Positions 28,432 to 37,063 of a stretch of DNA of 64,000 nt are shown piece by piece. Location of the stretch: contig NZ_CP036274.1 of the NCBI RefSeq assembly GCF_007747655.1, positions 3,658,001 to 3,722,000 of the forward strand. Direction: 5' to 3'. Each line of letters begins with the position of its first letter. The stretch's first letter is position 1. Under the pieces are notes generated by a model, which saw nothing but the letters and a program-made list of their open reading frames with translations, made no database searches and had not been told where the DNA came from. This DNA comes from Anatilimnocola aggregata (GTDB lineage: Bacteria > Planctomycetota > Planctomycetia > Pirellulales > Pirellulaceae). The position numbers and the translations under genes were made by a program.

Positions 28432-31140
28432 ATGCAATTCCGTAAAGTTCTCGCGCTGCGTGGACCTAACTACTGGGCTAATTTTCCGGTGCTTGAAGCC
28501 TGGGTCGATCTGGGGGAGTGGAAAGACACTTCTTCGGAGATGATGCCCGGTTTCAACGAGCGGCTGATGTCATGGTTGCCCACCATGATCGAGCATCGCT
28601 GCAGTGTCGGCGAGCGCGGCGGCTTCTTCGAACGCCTCCGCCGCGGCACGTACCTCGCGCACATCCTCGAGCACGTCACGCTCGAGCTGCAATCGCTGGC
28701 CGGCACCGAGGTGGGCTTCGGCCGTGCTCGCGAGACTTCCGAGGAGGGAGTCTATAAGGTTGCGATCGAGTTTTCCGAAGAAACGCTGGCTCGCGCTTGC
28801 TTGGAAAAAGGTCGCGAACTGTGCATGGCTGCGGTGCTCGACAAGCCCTTTGACGTCGCTGCCGAAGTGCAACGACTCAAGGAACTGGCTTACGAATCGT
28901 GCTTGGGGCCTAGCACGGCCGCTATCGTGGATGCCGCGACTGCCCGGGGCATTCCCTATCGCCGTCTGAACTCGGGCAGCCTGGTGGTGCTTGGTCATGG
29001 GCATAAGCAACGCCGCATTCTGGCGGCTGAAACGGATCGGACCGGCGCGATTGCCGAGTCGATTGCCCAGGACAAAGATCTGACGCGTTCACTACTTTCC
29101 AGTGTCGGCGTGCCGGTGCCGGAAGGGCGGCCGGTGACCGATGCGGAAGATGCCTGGGAAGCAGCCCAGGAAATCGACGCTCCCGTCGTCGTGAAGCCGC
29201 AGTTCGGCAATCATGGTCGCGGTGTCGCCACGAACCTGACGACTCGCGATCAGGTGATGGCAGCTTTCGATGCCGCGCGGCAAGAAGGCAAAGAAATCAT
29301 CGTCGAGAAGTACGCTCCTGGCGCCGATCACCGCTTGCTGATTGTCGGTAATAAGGTGATCGCCGCTGCTCGCCGCGATCCACCCACAGTGACTGGCGAC
29401 GGTCGCTCGACCGTAGCTCAACTCGTCGCCGAAGTGAACAAAGATCCTCGCCGTAGCGACGGTCACTCGACGGTGATGAGCATCATCAAGCTCGATACCA
29501 TTGCCCGCGCGGTCCTGGGTGAACAGGGTTTATCGCCCGATGCGGTACCCGCCGTAGGCCAGGTGGTACTCATCCGCCGCAATGCCAACTTGAGCACCGG
29601 TGGCAGCGCCATTGATGTGACCGACGAAGTTCACCCCAGTGTGGCCGAGCAAGCTGTCGATGCAGCTCGCGTCATTGGTCTAGATATCGCCGGTGTCGAT
29701 ATCATTTGCCAGGACATTCGCCAGCCACTGAACGAACAAGGTGGCATTGTTTGCGAAGTGAACGCGGGCCCCGGCCTGCGGATGCACTTGCAACCTGCGA
29801 GTGGCCAGCCCAAGCCGGTCGGCGAGAAAATTGTCGAACTGATGTTTCCGCCAGGCGAAAACGGCCGTGTGCCGATCGTCGCCGTGACCGGTGTGAATGG
29901 CAAAACGACGACGACTCGCCTCATTGCTCATATCTTGAGTGTGACAGGTCGCACCGTTGGCCTCACTTGCACCGATGGCATCTACATCGGTTCGCGCCGT
30001 CTCGATACGGGCGACTGCAGCGGGCCAAAATCGGCTCGCGCTGTCCTGATTAATCCCACGGTCGAAGCTGCGGTGCTGGAAACAGCTCGCGGTGGTATCC
30101 TCCGCGAAGGTCTGGCCTACGATCAGTGCGATGTGGCCGTCGTCACCAACATTGGCGAAGGTGATCACCTCGGGTTGTCGGATATCGACGATCTGGAGAA
30201 GCTCGCTCGCGTCAAGCGCGTCATTGTCGATGCCGTTGCCAAGACCGGCTATGCAGTGCTCAATGCGGCTGATCCGTTGGTGGCTGCGATGGCGGAGAAA
30301 TGCCCTGGCGGCGTGGTCTTCTTCGCGCTCGACGAGAAGAATTCCGTCCTGAGCAACTGGCGCGACGGCAACGGCCGCGTGGTCTTTGTGCGGGACAACA
30401 GCGTCGTCCTCGCTGACGGGCTGTCCGAATTCTCGCTACTCTCGCTCGAGCGGATTCCGCTCACGCACGGCGGACGAGTTTCGTTCCAAGTCGAGAACGT
30501 GTTGGCTTCGGCAGCTGCTTGCTGGGCTCTCGGAGTACCGGCGGAACAAATCCGCGCTGGGCTCGAATCGTTCCACGCCAGCGTCGGCAAGTCGCCAGGT
30601 CGCTTCAATCTGTTTGCCTACAATGGGGCGACGATGATTGTCGACTACGGCCACAATCCTTCGTCCCTCCTCGCGCTGATGGATGTGATCCAGCAGTTCC
30701 CGCACGAGAAGCGGCTTGCCGTTTACTCGGCGGCTGGCGATCGACGCGATATCGACCTGGTTCGACAGGGCGAAATCCTTGGCGAACACTTCGACCGCGT
30801 GGTGGTTTACGAAGATCACTACCTGCGTGGCCGCAAGCCGGGCGAAATCACTGCTCGCTTTCGAGAAGGTTTGGAGCGTGGCAAGCGAGTGAAAGAGATT
30901 CAGGAAATCACAGGCTGGAAGATTGCCTGCGAACAAGTCCTGGCCAACGTTCGCCCCGGTGAACTGGTGCTGATGCAGGCCGACGTGGTGGATGAGACGG
31001 TCGACTACCTGAAGACGCTCGTTGCTGCCGACGCGCCGATTCGGCAAATCGATCTTTCCGAAGCACTCGCCCAGTCGAAGCCAGCCACGGAAGAGAAGCC
31101 CGCAGACCAGCCTCACTCGTCCAAAGTGCCGCTGAAGTAG
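28432..31140 (+). CDS. cphA: Cyanophycin synthetase
   Basis: A 902-residue enzyme that polymerises aspartate and arginine into multi-L-arginyl-poly-L-aspartate using ATP. The N-terminal domain begins MQFRKVLALRGPNYWANFPV, the CphA hallmark. An ATP-grasp domain (about 215-470) has VVKPQFGNHGRGV and CEVNAGPGLRMHL. A Mur-ligase-like domain has its P-loop VTGVNGKTTTTR with Lys491, the LETARGGILREGLAYD block, and later VDYGHNP. Both ligase sites look intact, arguing for a CphA1-type enzyme rather than the dipeptide-using CphA2. The last about 25 residues are Lys/Pro/Glu-rich. No cyanophycinase (cphB) gene is in the window. It is transcribed alone and ends at a strong terminator. Confidence 0.95.
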   Translation: MQFRKVLALRGPNYWANFPVLEAWVDLGEWKDTSSEMMPGFNERLMSWLPTMIEHRCSVGERGGFFERLRRGTYLAHILEHVTLELQSLAGTEVGFGRARETSEEGVYKVAIEFSEETLARACLEKGRELCMAAVLDKPFDVAAEVQRLKELAYESCLGPSTAAIVDAATARGIPYRRLNSGSLVVLGHGHKQRRILAAETDRTGAIAESIAQDKDLTRSLLSSVGVPVPEGRPVTDAEDAWEAAQEIDAPVVVKPQFGNHGRGVATNLTTRDQVMAAFDAARQEGKEIIVEKYAPGADHRLLIVGNKVIAAARRDPPTVTGDGRSTVAQLVAEVNKDPRRSDGHSTVMSIIKLDTIARAVLGEQGLSPDAVPAVGQVVLIRRNANLSTGGSAIDVTDEVHPSVAEQAVDAARVIGLDIAGVDIICQDIRQPLNEQGGIVCEVNAGPGLRMHLQPASGQPKPVGEKIVELMFPPGENGRVPIVAVTGVNGKTTTTRLIAHILSVTGRTVGLTCTDGIYIGSRRLDTGDCSGPKSARAVLINPTVEAAVLETARGGILREGLAYDQCDVAVVTNIGEGDHLGLSDIDDLEKLARVKRVIVDAVAKTGYAVLNAADPLVAAMAEKCPGGVVFFALDEKNSVLSNWRDGNGRVVFVRDNSVVLADGLSEFSLLSLERIPLTHGGRVSFQVENVLASAAACWALGVPAEQIRAGLESFHASVGKSPGRFNLFAYNGATMIVDYGHNPSSLLALMDVIQQFPHEKRLAVYSAAGDRRDIDLVRQGEILGEHFDRVVVYEDHYLRGRKPGEITARFREGLERGKRVKEIQEITGWKIACEQVLANVRPGELVLMQADVVDETVDYLKTLVAADAPIRQIDLSEALAQSKPATEEKPADQPHSSKVPLK

Positions 31141-31170
31141 TGGTGGCGTAAGTATAGGCGCGAATCAACG

Positions 31171-31201
31171 AGGCCCGTCGGTGTTCCCGGTGGGCCTTTT
31201 T
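31171..31201 (+). terminator. Rho-independent terminator after cphA
   Basis: An 11-bp stem with two G-T pairs (31171-31181 with 31186-31196) encloses a 5-base loop and ends in a T tract (31196-31201), 30 bases after the cphA stop. Confidence 0.85.
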
Positions 31202-31221
31202 CGTTGGTCAATTAATCCAAA

Positions 31222-32019
31222 TCAACACCGGCACGTCTTCTTCTTTTTTCCGAGCGTGCCGCGGGCGTGCATTTTCGCAATGTATTCGGGGGCAAAGGGT
31301 GTCTTGCACGACGTGTCGCCCATGTCGACCTCCACAATGCCGATTGCCTTCGCGATGGCCTGCGCTTTCTCTGTGAGCGGCTGGGAGTAGCCGCCACAGG
31401 AGATCACAAACATATTCATGGCGGCGCGAACGCGGTTCGGCTGCTGATGAATCGTCTTTTGCACGCGTTGCAGCAACTTGAGGAATGCGGCGAAGTCAAG
31501 TTCGTCGTCAGGCTTCACCGCAATCAGATTGCTGAGCGTGGTCCAGCCTGCGGCAGCGGTTTTCTCATCCTTGCTCTCGATCCATTTCAGCGCTAGTGCC
31601 CAGCCATGCGGCCCTTCGGCGGCTACCCAAGGGACGGTGTACTCGCTCAGCATGTACCAGTAGGCGCCCTTGAGCCAGGTTTCCAAGTCGGCTTTCGTCA
31701 TTTGCATTTCGTCGGCAATCAGGCCGGCGAGGTACATGGCGTCCGAAATGCCGGTGGCATACAGATCGAGGGCCAGTTGATAGTCCTTCTTAATCCGTTT
31801 TTGGATCGGCTTCATGTCCTGAATCTTCGTGCCGAAGAAAGGCTCGCGCGCACCATGCTTCATCAGCGTGTTTTTGGTCGACTGGCTGCCGAGCTTTCGC
31901 AGTTCTTCCACAATCGCTGCGGCGGATTCAGTTCGCTTCGCTCCAACTCCCTTCGTTACCGCCGGCTTTTTCGGAGATGATTTCTTCGGCGGCGACTTCG
32001 GGACAGCTTTCTTCTTCAT
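31222..32019 (-). CDS. DNA alkylation repair protein (AlkD-like HEAT-repeat family)
   Basis: A 265-residue protein. The first about 25 residues are Lys/Pro/Ala-rich, a basic DNA-binding-type tail. The rest matches DNA alkylation repair (PF08713-type) helical repeats: ESAAAIVEELRKLGSQSTKN, then GVRIQ-like spacing in FGTKIQDMKPIQKRIKKDYQ, and a WKGAYWYMLSEYTVPWV-like helix. Family members excise or bind alkylated bases through a HEAT superhelix. The C-terminus ends in a Lys/Cys run (GKKKKTCRC). It starts one base after the stop of the APC permease gene, so expression is coupled. Whether the catalytic Asp/Trp of AlkD is kept cannot be settled by eye. Confidence 0.8.
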   Translation of the reverse strand: MKKKAVPKSPPKKSSPKKPAVTKGVGAKRTESAAAIVEELRKLGSQSTKNTLMKHGAREPFFGTKIQDMKPIQKRIKKDYQLALDLYATGISDAMYLAGLIADEMQMTKADLETWLKGAYWYMLSEYTVPWVAAEGPHGWALALKWIESKDEKTAAAGWTTLSNLIAVKPDDELDFAAFLKLLQRVQKTIHQQPNRVRAAMNMFVISCGGYSQPLTEKAQAIAKAIGIVEVDMGDTSCKTPFAPEYIAKMHARGTLGKKKKTCRC

Positions 32020-32020
32020 C

Positions 32021-33586
32021 TCATTTATCTCCGCCCTTCATTGCCGATTCCCTGCCCACCACAATGAAATAAACAACGACTCCGGCCACGATCAGCAGTG
32101 AGCCGGCAATCGTTTGCGGCAACGCATCGAGCAATAGGCTGACCAGGGCCGCTGCGAAGACGAGCAAATAAAACGCCGGCGTAATTGGGTAGCCCCAGGT
32201 GCGATAGGGACGAGGTAACTCGGGCCTTGTCCAACGGAGAATGAAGACGGCCCCGACGGCCATCGCATAAAAGATCGAACCGCCAAAGATGACGAAATTT
32301 GTCAGCGCATCGAAGGCCTCGCGCGGTCCACTCTTGGGAATAAATGCTTTCCGCAGCCATTGGGCGATCATGCCCACGGGTTGTGCGTCGGCAGCAACCA
32401 TGGGGCTGGTGACTGGTTCCGGTCCGGGCACTGGTGGATCGGGGGCAGTCCACCAATACGCTCCGATCACCAGCACCAACGACCAGGCCATTTGGGCGAT
32501 GACGGCATTGGCCGGTGTTTTGAAACGAGGATGAACATGGCTGATGGCAGCGGGAAGCAGACCGTCGCGCGCCATCGCGAAATAGATTCGGGGGCCGGCG
32601 AGCAAATTGGAATTGAGCGCGCCGAAGGTGGAGAACGTTACCCCCAGCGCGGCGAGCCACAGCCAGTGAGTGCCAAGCAGCGACCGGGTGACGTCGGTTG
32701 CCACCGCAGTGGAGTTAGCGACATCCTGCATGGGAAGCACGAGGTGATAACTGGCGTTCGCCCCCAAATAAACGGCAATTACCAGCAACACCCCTGCAGC
32801 CAGCGCGAAGGGAACATTTCGCTGAGGTTCTTTGATTTCTTCGGCGACCGGGCCAATGTTGATCCAGCCATCGTAGGGCCAGAAGACGGCGATCATGGCA
32901 ATGCCCATCGAGCGGAAAAAGGCCAGCGACCAATCGGCGGGCCATATAGGTTGCAGGTTGTCGGTCTTCGCTTTGAGCAGGACGAATGGAGCCACGATCA
33001 GAAACAGGATGAACGCGACCTTGATGACCGAGGTTACGTTCTGCACCCAAGCTGCCCAGCGCGTGCCGATCACGTTAATCACCGAACAAATGATGATCAG
33101 CAGCAGCGAGACCATTCCTTGGGCATTGTGGGTGAGAGGTATATGGTCAGCGAAGAACGCGGGTAACCAGTCGGCGCTCTTGGCTGCGACCAGCAATTCA
33201 TTGCCGTAAATAACCGTTGCGCACGCCAGCGCGCCGAGCGAACCGGTGCGAATAATCCAGAACTCGGTCCACCCCCATAAGAAGGCAGGCAAGCGTCCAT
33301 AAGCTTCGCGCAGATAGACATACGGTCCTCCCGCCTGCGGCAGCATCGCGGCTAGTTCAGCCAAGGCAAGTGCGCCACAAAGTGTGACCAGGCCCACGAC
33401 AATCCAGATCAGCATGATCGGGCCGAAGGACTGCAGTTCTGTCGCAACGGTGCTGGCCTTGAGAAAGATTCCGCTGCCGATGATCGATCCGACCACGACG
33501 GTAATCGCATCGAAGCGATTCAGCACTCGCGGCAGCGTTTCGGCGCTACTTAGTGGTTCATTGGCACTCTCGGGTCGTGAAGACAT
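32021..33586 (-). CDS. APC-superfamily amino-acid permease
   Basis: A 520-residue inner-membrane transporter with about 12 membrane segments. The N-terminal signature NRFDAITVVVGSIIGSGIFL is the substrate-binding unwound helix 1 of APC/LAT-type amino-acid permeases. GALALAELAAMLPQAGGPYV and the later GPRIYFAMARDGLLP are also family marks. The loop after about residue 365 is longer than usual and Pro-rich (WWTAPDPPVPGPEPVTSP). The ATG at 33586 is supported by AAAGG 6 bases upstream. The gene is divergent from the glycine-cleavage operon and co-transcribed with the alkylation-repair gene. Substrate unknown; neutral amino acids are the family norm. Confidence 0.9.
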   Translation of the reverse strand: MSSRPESANEPLSSAETLPRVLNRFDAITVVVGSIIGSGIFLKASTVATELQSFGPIMLIWIVVGLVTLCGALALAELAAMLPQAGGPYVYLREAYGRLPAFLWGWTEFWIIRTGSLGALACATVIYGNELLVAAKSADWLPAFFADHIPLTHNAQGMVSLLLIIICSVINVIGTRWAAWVQNVTSVIKVAFILFLIVAPFVLLKAKTDNLQPIWPADWSLAFFRSMGIAMIAVFWPYDGWINIGPVAEEIKEPQRNVPFALAAGVLLVIAVYLGANASYHLVLPMQDVANSTAVATDVTRSLLGTHWLWLAALGVTFSTFGALNSNLLAGPRIYFAMARDGLLPAAISHVHPRFKTPANAVIAQMAWSLVLVIGAYWWTAPDPPVPGPEPVTSPMVAADAQPVGMIAQWLRKAFIPKSGPREAFDALTNFVIFGGSIFYAMAVGAVFILRWTRPELPRPYRTWGYPITPAFYLLVFAAALVSLLLDALPQTIAGSLLIVAGVVVYFIVVGRESAMKGGDK

Positions 33587-33952
33587 GCAGACCTTTCGCA
33601 AACCGGAAATAGACCGCTAGCGCACAAGAGAGGAATTCGCCCGCGCAGCATATCGCAGCAGCGCGGCTCTGGCGAGGCGGAAGCGAAATTCCTTGCCCAG
33701 AATCAATCGAACTTCAGCTTTCGGTTTCTCGCAAAAAATGAGGGCAAAGGATTCGATGGGTTTGGGGTAATTTCGCTGCAGTTCTGCACTCACCCACGAA
33801 CCGCCAAGCTAGCGCCGCCCCTAGTTTCGCCCGACCGCCGCGATACAATGCACCTCTTGCAGTTCGATCCTTGACAACCTGAACCAATCGCTTCCCTAAA
33901 TGCCCTGCCCGGCCACGTTGGCGGCTATCCGGGAAATGTTCCGGGAGATGTG
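33587..33952. other. Divergent intergenic region between the APC permease and gcvT
   Basis: It holds no gene. I looked for a glycine riboswitch ahead of gcvT and did not see its conserved core. The last bases carry GGGAG ahead of the gcvT start. Confidence 0.5.
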
Positions 33953-35071
33953 ATGAGCGGTGCGCTGAATCAAACGCCTCTGCACGCCTGGCATGCCGCG
34001 CACGGCGGCCGGATGGTCGACTTTGCGGGCTGGTCGATGCCCGTGCAGTACGGATCGATCATCGACGAACATCAGGCCACTCGCACCGCGGTGGGCCTGT
34101 TTGATGTCTCGCACATGGGGCGACTCCGGATCGACGGACCGGGCGGCGCTGCTCTTCTCGATCGCCTGCTGACTCGCAAGGTCACCGGCCTTGGCCCCGG
34201 GAAGATTCGTTATTCGCTCGTTTGCAAAGAGGACGGCGGTATTCTCGACGATGTGCTGGTCTATCATCTCCGCCAACCTCAGGATGCGCTCTATCACCAG
34301 TTGGTCGTGAACGCGAGCAATCGCGAGAAGATCGTCAACTGGTTTCGCAGTCAGATGCGAGCTGACGACGAAGCCACACTCACTGATCAAACCGTCGAGA
34401 CCGCGATGATCGCGGTCCAAGGGCCGTCCGCTCTGCGATTGCTGGAACCCCTCGTTGGTGCCGATTTGGGCGGCCTCGCCTATTACAGCGGGGCTGAGAC
34501 TTCGATCTGCGGTCACCGTGGCATTGTCAGTCGCACGGGTTACACCGGTGAAGATGGTTGCGAACTGATTGTTCCTGCTGCTGCGGCTGTCGACGTTTGG
34601 ACCCGCGTGCTGGAAACTGGCAAAGATCAAGGTGCTCGAGCGGTGGGCCTCGCTGCCCGCGATACCTTGCGGCTGGAAGCTGCTATGCCCTTGTACGGGC
34701 ACGAACTGAACGAGTGCATTGATCCGCTGACCGCCGATCTTGCCTGCGCGGTAAACTTCTCCGGGCGAGATTTTGTGGGGCGCGAAGCGCTGCTGGTCAT
34801 TCAAGCAAAGCCGGGGCGTCCACGACGCGTGGGACTGGAACTGGTCGGACGGCGAATTCCCCGCGAGCACTATCCGATTGTCGTCGGCGGTGAGAAAATC
34901 GGCGAAGTCACGAGTGGTACATTTTCACCGACGTTGCAAAAATCGATTGCGATGGCCTATGTCCAGCCGCAATTTGCAGAAGTAGGAACGGAAGTGGCGG
35001 TCGATATCCGCGGAGCAATGGAACCGGCGCACGTGGTGAAGCTGCCGTTTTATCATTCACGGGCCAAATAG
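33953..35071 (+). CDS. gcvT: Glycine cleavage system T protein (aminomethyltransferase)
   Basis: A 372-residue protein that releases ammonia from the aminomethyl-lipoyl group on GcvH and passes the one-carbon unit to tetrahydrofolate. Signatures are MVDFAGWSMPVQYGSI, TAVGLFDVSHMGRLRIDG, SRTGYTGEDGCELIVP, and AARDTLRLEAAMPLYGHEL. The C-terminal beta barrel reads IGEVTSGTFSPTLQKSIAMA. The ATG at 33953 has GGGAG upstream; a GTG sits directly before it. It is the first gene of gcvT-gcvH-gcvPA-gcvPB plus a lipoyl transferase, all on one strand with short gaps. Confidence 0.96.
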   Translation: MSGALNQTPLHAWHAAHGGRMVDFAGWSMPVQYGSIIDEHQATRTAVGLFDVSHMGRLRIDGPGGAALLDRLLTRKVTGLGPGKIRYSLVCKEDGGILDDVLVYHLRQPQDALYHQLVVNASNREKIVNWFRSQMRADDEATLTDQTVETAMIAVQGPSALRLLEPLVGADLGGLAYYSGAETSICGHRGIVSRTGYTGEDGCELIVPAAAAVDVWTRVLETGKDQGARAVGLAARDTLRLEAAMPLYGHELNECIDPLTADLACAVNFSGRDFVGREALLVIQAKPGRPRRVGLELVGRRIPREHYPIVVGGEKIGEVTSGTFSPTLQKSIAMAYVQPQFAEVGTEVAVDIRGAMEPAHVVKLPFYHSRAK

Positions 35072-35153
35072 CCCGAGCGATCTGCGAGAGTGGTTGCCAC
35101 TGAGTTTGTTTTCGATCATCCAGACATTTGAATCACTGATACAGAGGTTGCGC

Positions 35154-35546
35154 ATGAAGCCCACAGAACTGTTGTACGCCGAGACGCACGAATGGGTCGC
35201 AGTCAGCACCGAAGGTGGCCGCAAGGTCGGGACGATCGGCATCACAGCCTTCGCCATCGAACAACTGACCGACCTGGTCCACATGGTTCTTCCCAAAGTG
35301 GGAACCAAAGTCGGCGCTGGTAAGGAATTTGGCGAAGTTGAATCGGTAAAGGCGGTCAGTTCTCTCTATAGTCCCGTGAGCGGCGAAATCGTAGCGGTGA
35401 ATGATCAGTTGCCCGGACGGTTAGAGAAGCTGGGCGACGACCCGTACAACTCGGGATGGATGATTAAGGTCGCGCTCTCGGATGAAGCTGACCTGAATAA
35501 GTTGATGGACCATGCTGCGTATCAAAAGCAGTGTGCGTCGGAATAG
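35154..35546 (+). CDS. gcvH: Glycine cleavage system H protein (lipoyl carrier)
   Basis: A 130-residue swinging-arm carrier. The lipoyl-lysine is Lys66 in GEVESVKAVSSLYSPVSGE. The N-terminal LLYAETHEWVAVS and the IGITAFAIEQLTDLV block are typical. The length is normal for GcvH. The ATG at 35154 has AGAGG 7-8 bases upstream, and the in-frame extension to 35094 has no family match. It would be modified by the lipoyl transferase at the end of the same cluster. Confidence 0.96.
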   Translation: MKPTELLYAETHEWVAVSTEGGRKVGTIGITAFAIEQLTDLVHMVLPKVGTKVGAGKEFGEVESVKAVSSLYSPVSGEIVAVNDQLPGRLEKLGDDPYNSGWMIKVALSDEADLNKLMDHAAYQKQCASE

Positions 35547-35603
35547 TTGCCCGTTTAGCGTGGTGCTTGTTCTCATTGGTCCATTTTTTGGTTACTGGTT
35601 CTC

Positions 35604-36998
35604 ATGCCTTATACGTACAACACGCCTGATGACGAACGGTCCATGTTGCAATCGATCGGCGTCGATTCCGTCGCCGAACTTTTTCAGTTCGTTCCGGAAG
35701 AGTTTCGGCTGCAACGACCGCTCGACATCCCTTCCGCCCTGGGCGAATTGGAACTGACGCAGCACTTGTCGGCCCTGGCCAATCGGAATGCCAGCGCGCA
35801 GCAGAAGGCCTGCTTCCTCGGCGGTGGCAGTTACGATCACTTTGTCCCCGCAGTCGTCGATGCCCTGGCTTCTCGCGGCGAGTTCTACACGAGCTACACG
35901 CCTTATCAGCCTGAAGTGAGCCAAGGCAATTTGCAGGTGATGTTTGAATATCAAACACTCATCTGCCAATTGACGGGCATGGACGTCAGCAACGCCAGTT
36001 TGTACGACGGCGGCAGCGCTGTGGCCGAAGCTGTGTTGCTGGCCATGAGTGTGACCGGACGCAACCGCGTGGTTGTCCCCGCGAGCATGCACCCTGAATA
36101 TCGCCAGATTCTCGAAACCTACTTCGCGTGCTTGGGCGCGGAACTCGTCACCGTCGCCGCACCGAGTGGTTCGGTTTCGCTGGCGGATATTGCGGCCGCC
36201 GTGAATGCGGAGACTGCCTGCGTGGTGGTGCAGCATCCGAATTTCTTCGGCTGTTTGGAAGATGTGCAAGGAATCGCCAAGATCGCTCACGCCGCGGGTG
36301 CGCTGTTGATCCAGTCGTTCGATCCCCTCAGCTTGGGCTTGCTCAAGCGGCCCGCGGATATGGATGCCGATGTGGCGGTGGCTGAAGGTCAATGCCTGGG
36401 AACTCCGATGCTCTTCGGCGGGCCCTACTTGGGCATCATGGCTTGCAAGGAACAGTTTGTCCGCCGGATGCCAGGACGAATTGCCGGGCAAACGGTCGAC
36501 CGTCGTGGCCGTCGCTGCTGGGTTCTGACGATGCAAACGCGTGAGCAGCATATTCGCCGCGAGAAGGCCACCAGCAATATCTGCACAAACCAAGGGTTGT
36601 TCGCCTTGCGGGCCGCAATTTATCTGTCCGAAATGGGACCGCAGGGTCTCCGCGAAGTGGCGGACCTGTGCGTTCGCAAGACAGCCTACGCGAAGCAGCA
36701 ATTGACTTCGCAGCCGCGGTTTGTATCCGCCTTTGATCGGCCGACGTTCAAGGAGTTTGTCGTTCGCGATACGCAAGGTCGTGTTGCCGAAATGCTGGAG
36801 CAGGCCGCTGATGCCGGTTATCTGGCTGGTGTGCCGCTGGCTCGTTGGTATCCCGAAATGGCCGATTGCTTCCTCGTCGCCGTCACCGAGAAGCGGACTC
36901 GTCAAGAAATCGACGGGCTCGTTTCGGCTCTCTCTGCCGCCAGCAAGTCGTCGGCTCCTCGTCCGCACACTTCCCTCGCTCAAGCTGCCTGGGCGTAA
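35604..36998 (+). CDS. gcvPA: Glycine dehydrogenase (decarboxylating) subunit 1
   Basis: A 464-residue N-terminal half of the split P protein, which works with GcvPB to decarboxylate glycine via PLP and load GcvH. Signatures are AELFQFVPEE, CFLGGGSYDHFVPAVVDAL, FYTSYTPYQPEVSQG, TGMDVSNASLYDGGSAVAEA, and later REQHIRREKATSNICTNQGL. Length matches the split bacterial form. It starts 57 bases after gcvH and is followed 65 bases later by gcvPB. Confidence 0.95.
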   Translation: MPYTYNTPDDERSMLQSIGVDSVAELFQFVPEEFRLQRPLDIPSALGELELTQHLSALANRNASAQQKACFLGGGSYDHFVPAVVDALASRGEFYTSYTPYQPEVSQGNLQVMFEYQTLICQLTGMDVSNASLYDGGSAVAEAVLLAMSVTGRNRVVVPASMHPEYRQILETYFACLGAELVTVAAPSGSVSLADIAAAVNAETACVVVQHPNFFGCLEDVQGIAKIAHAAGALLIQSFDPLSLGLLKRPADMDADVAVAEGQCLGTPMLFGGPYLGIMACKEQFVRRMPGRIAGQTVDRRGRRCWVLTMQTREQHIRREKATSNICTNQGLFALRAAIYLSEMGPQGLREVADLCVRKTAYAKQQLTSQPRFVSAFDRPTFKEFVVRDTQGRVAEMLEQAADAGYLAGVPLARWYPEMADCFLVAVTEKRTRQEIDGLVSALSAASKSSAPRPHTSLAQAAWA

Positions 36999-37063
36999 GT
37001 GGCCCTGTAAGTCACTCCCCTGCCCTGCTTCGAAATACATTTGTCTTTTGCTTGCTGTTAACC

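Noticed and set aside
33587-33952. Possible glycine riboswitch ahead of gcvT
   Set aside because: The conserved core of the glycine aptamer was looked for and not found.
33896-34870. Long minus-strand frame (324 codons) opposite gcvT
   Set aside because: It mirrors the codon structure of gcvT on the other strand, has no family resemblance or ribosome-binding site, and gcvT itself is certain.
35592-37040. Long minus-strand frame (482 codons) opposite gcvPA
   Set aside because: An antisense shadow of a GC-rich, well-recognised gene.
36845-37063. Extended N-terminus of gcvPB
   Set aside because: It would run inside gcvPA in another frame; the normal GcvPB N-terminus begins at 37064.
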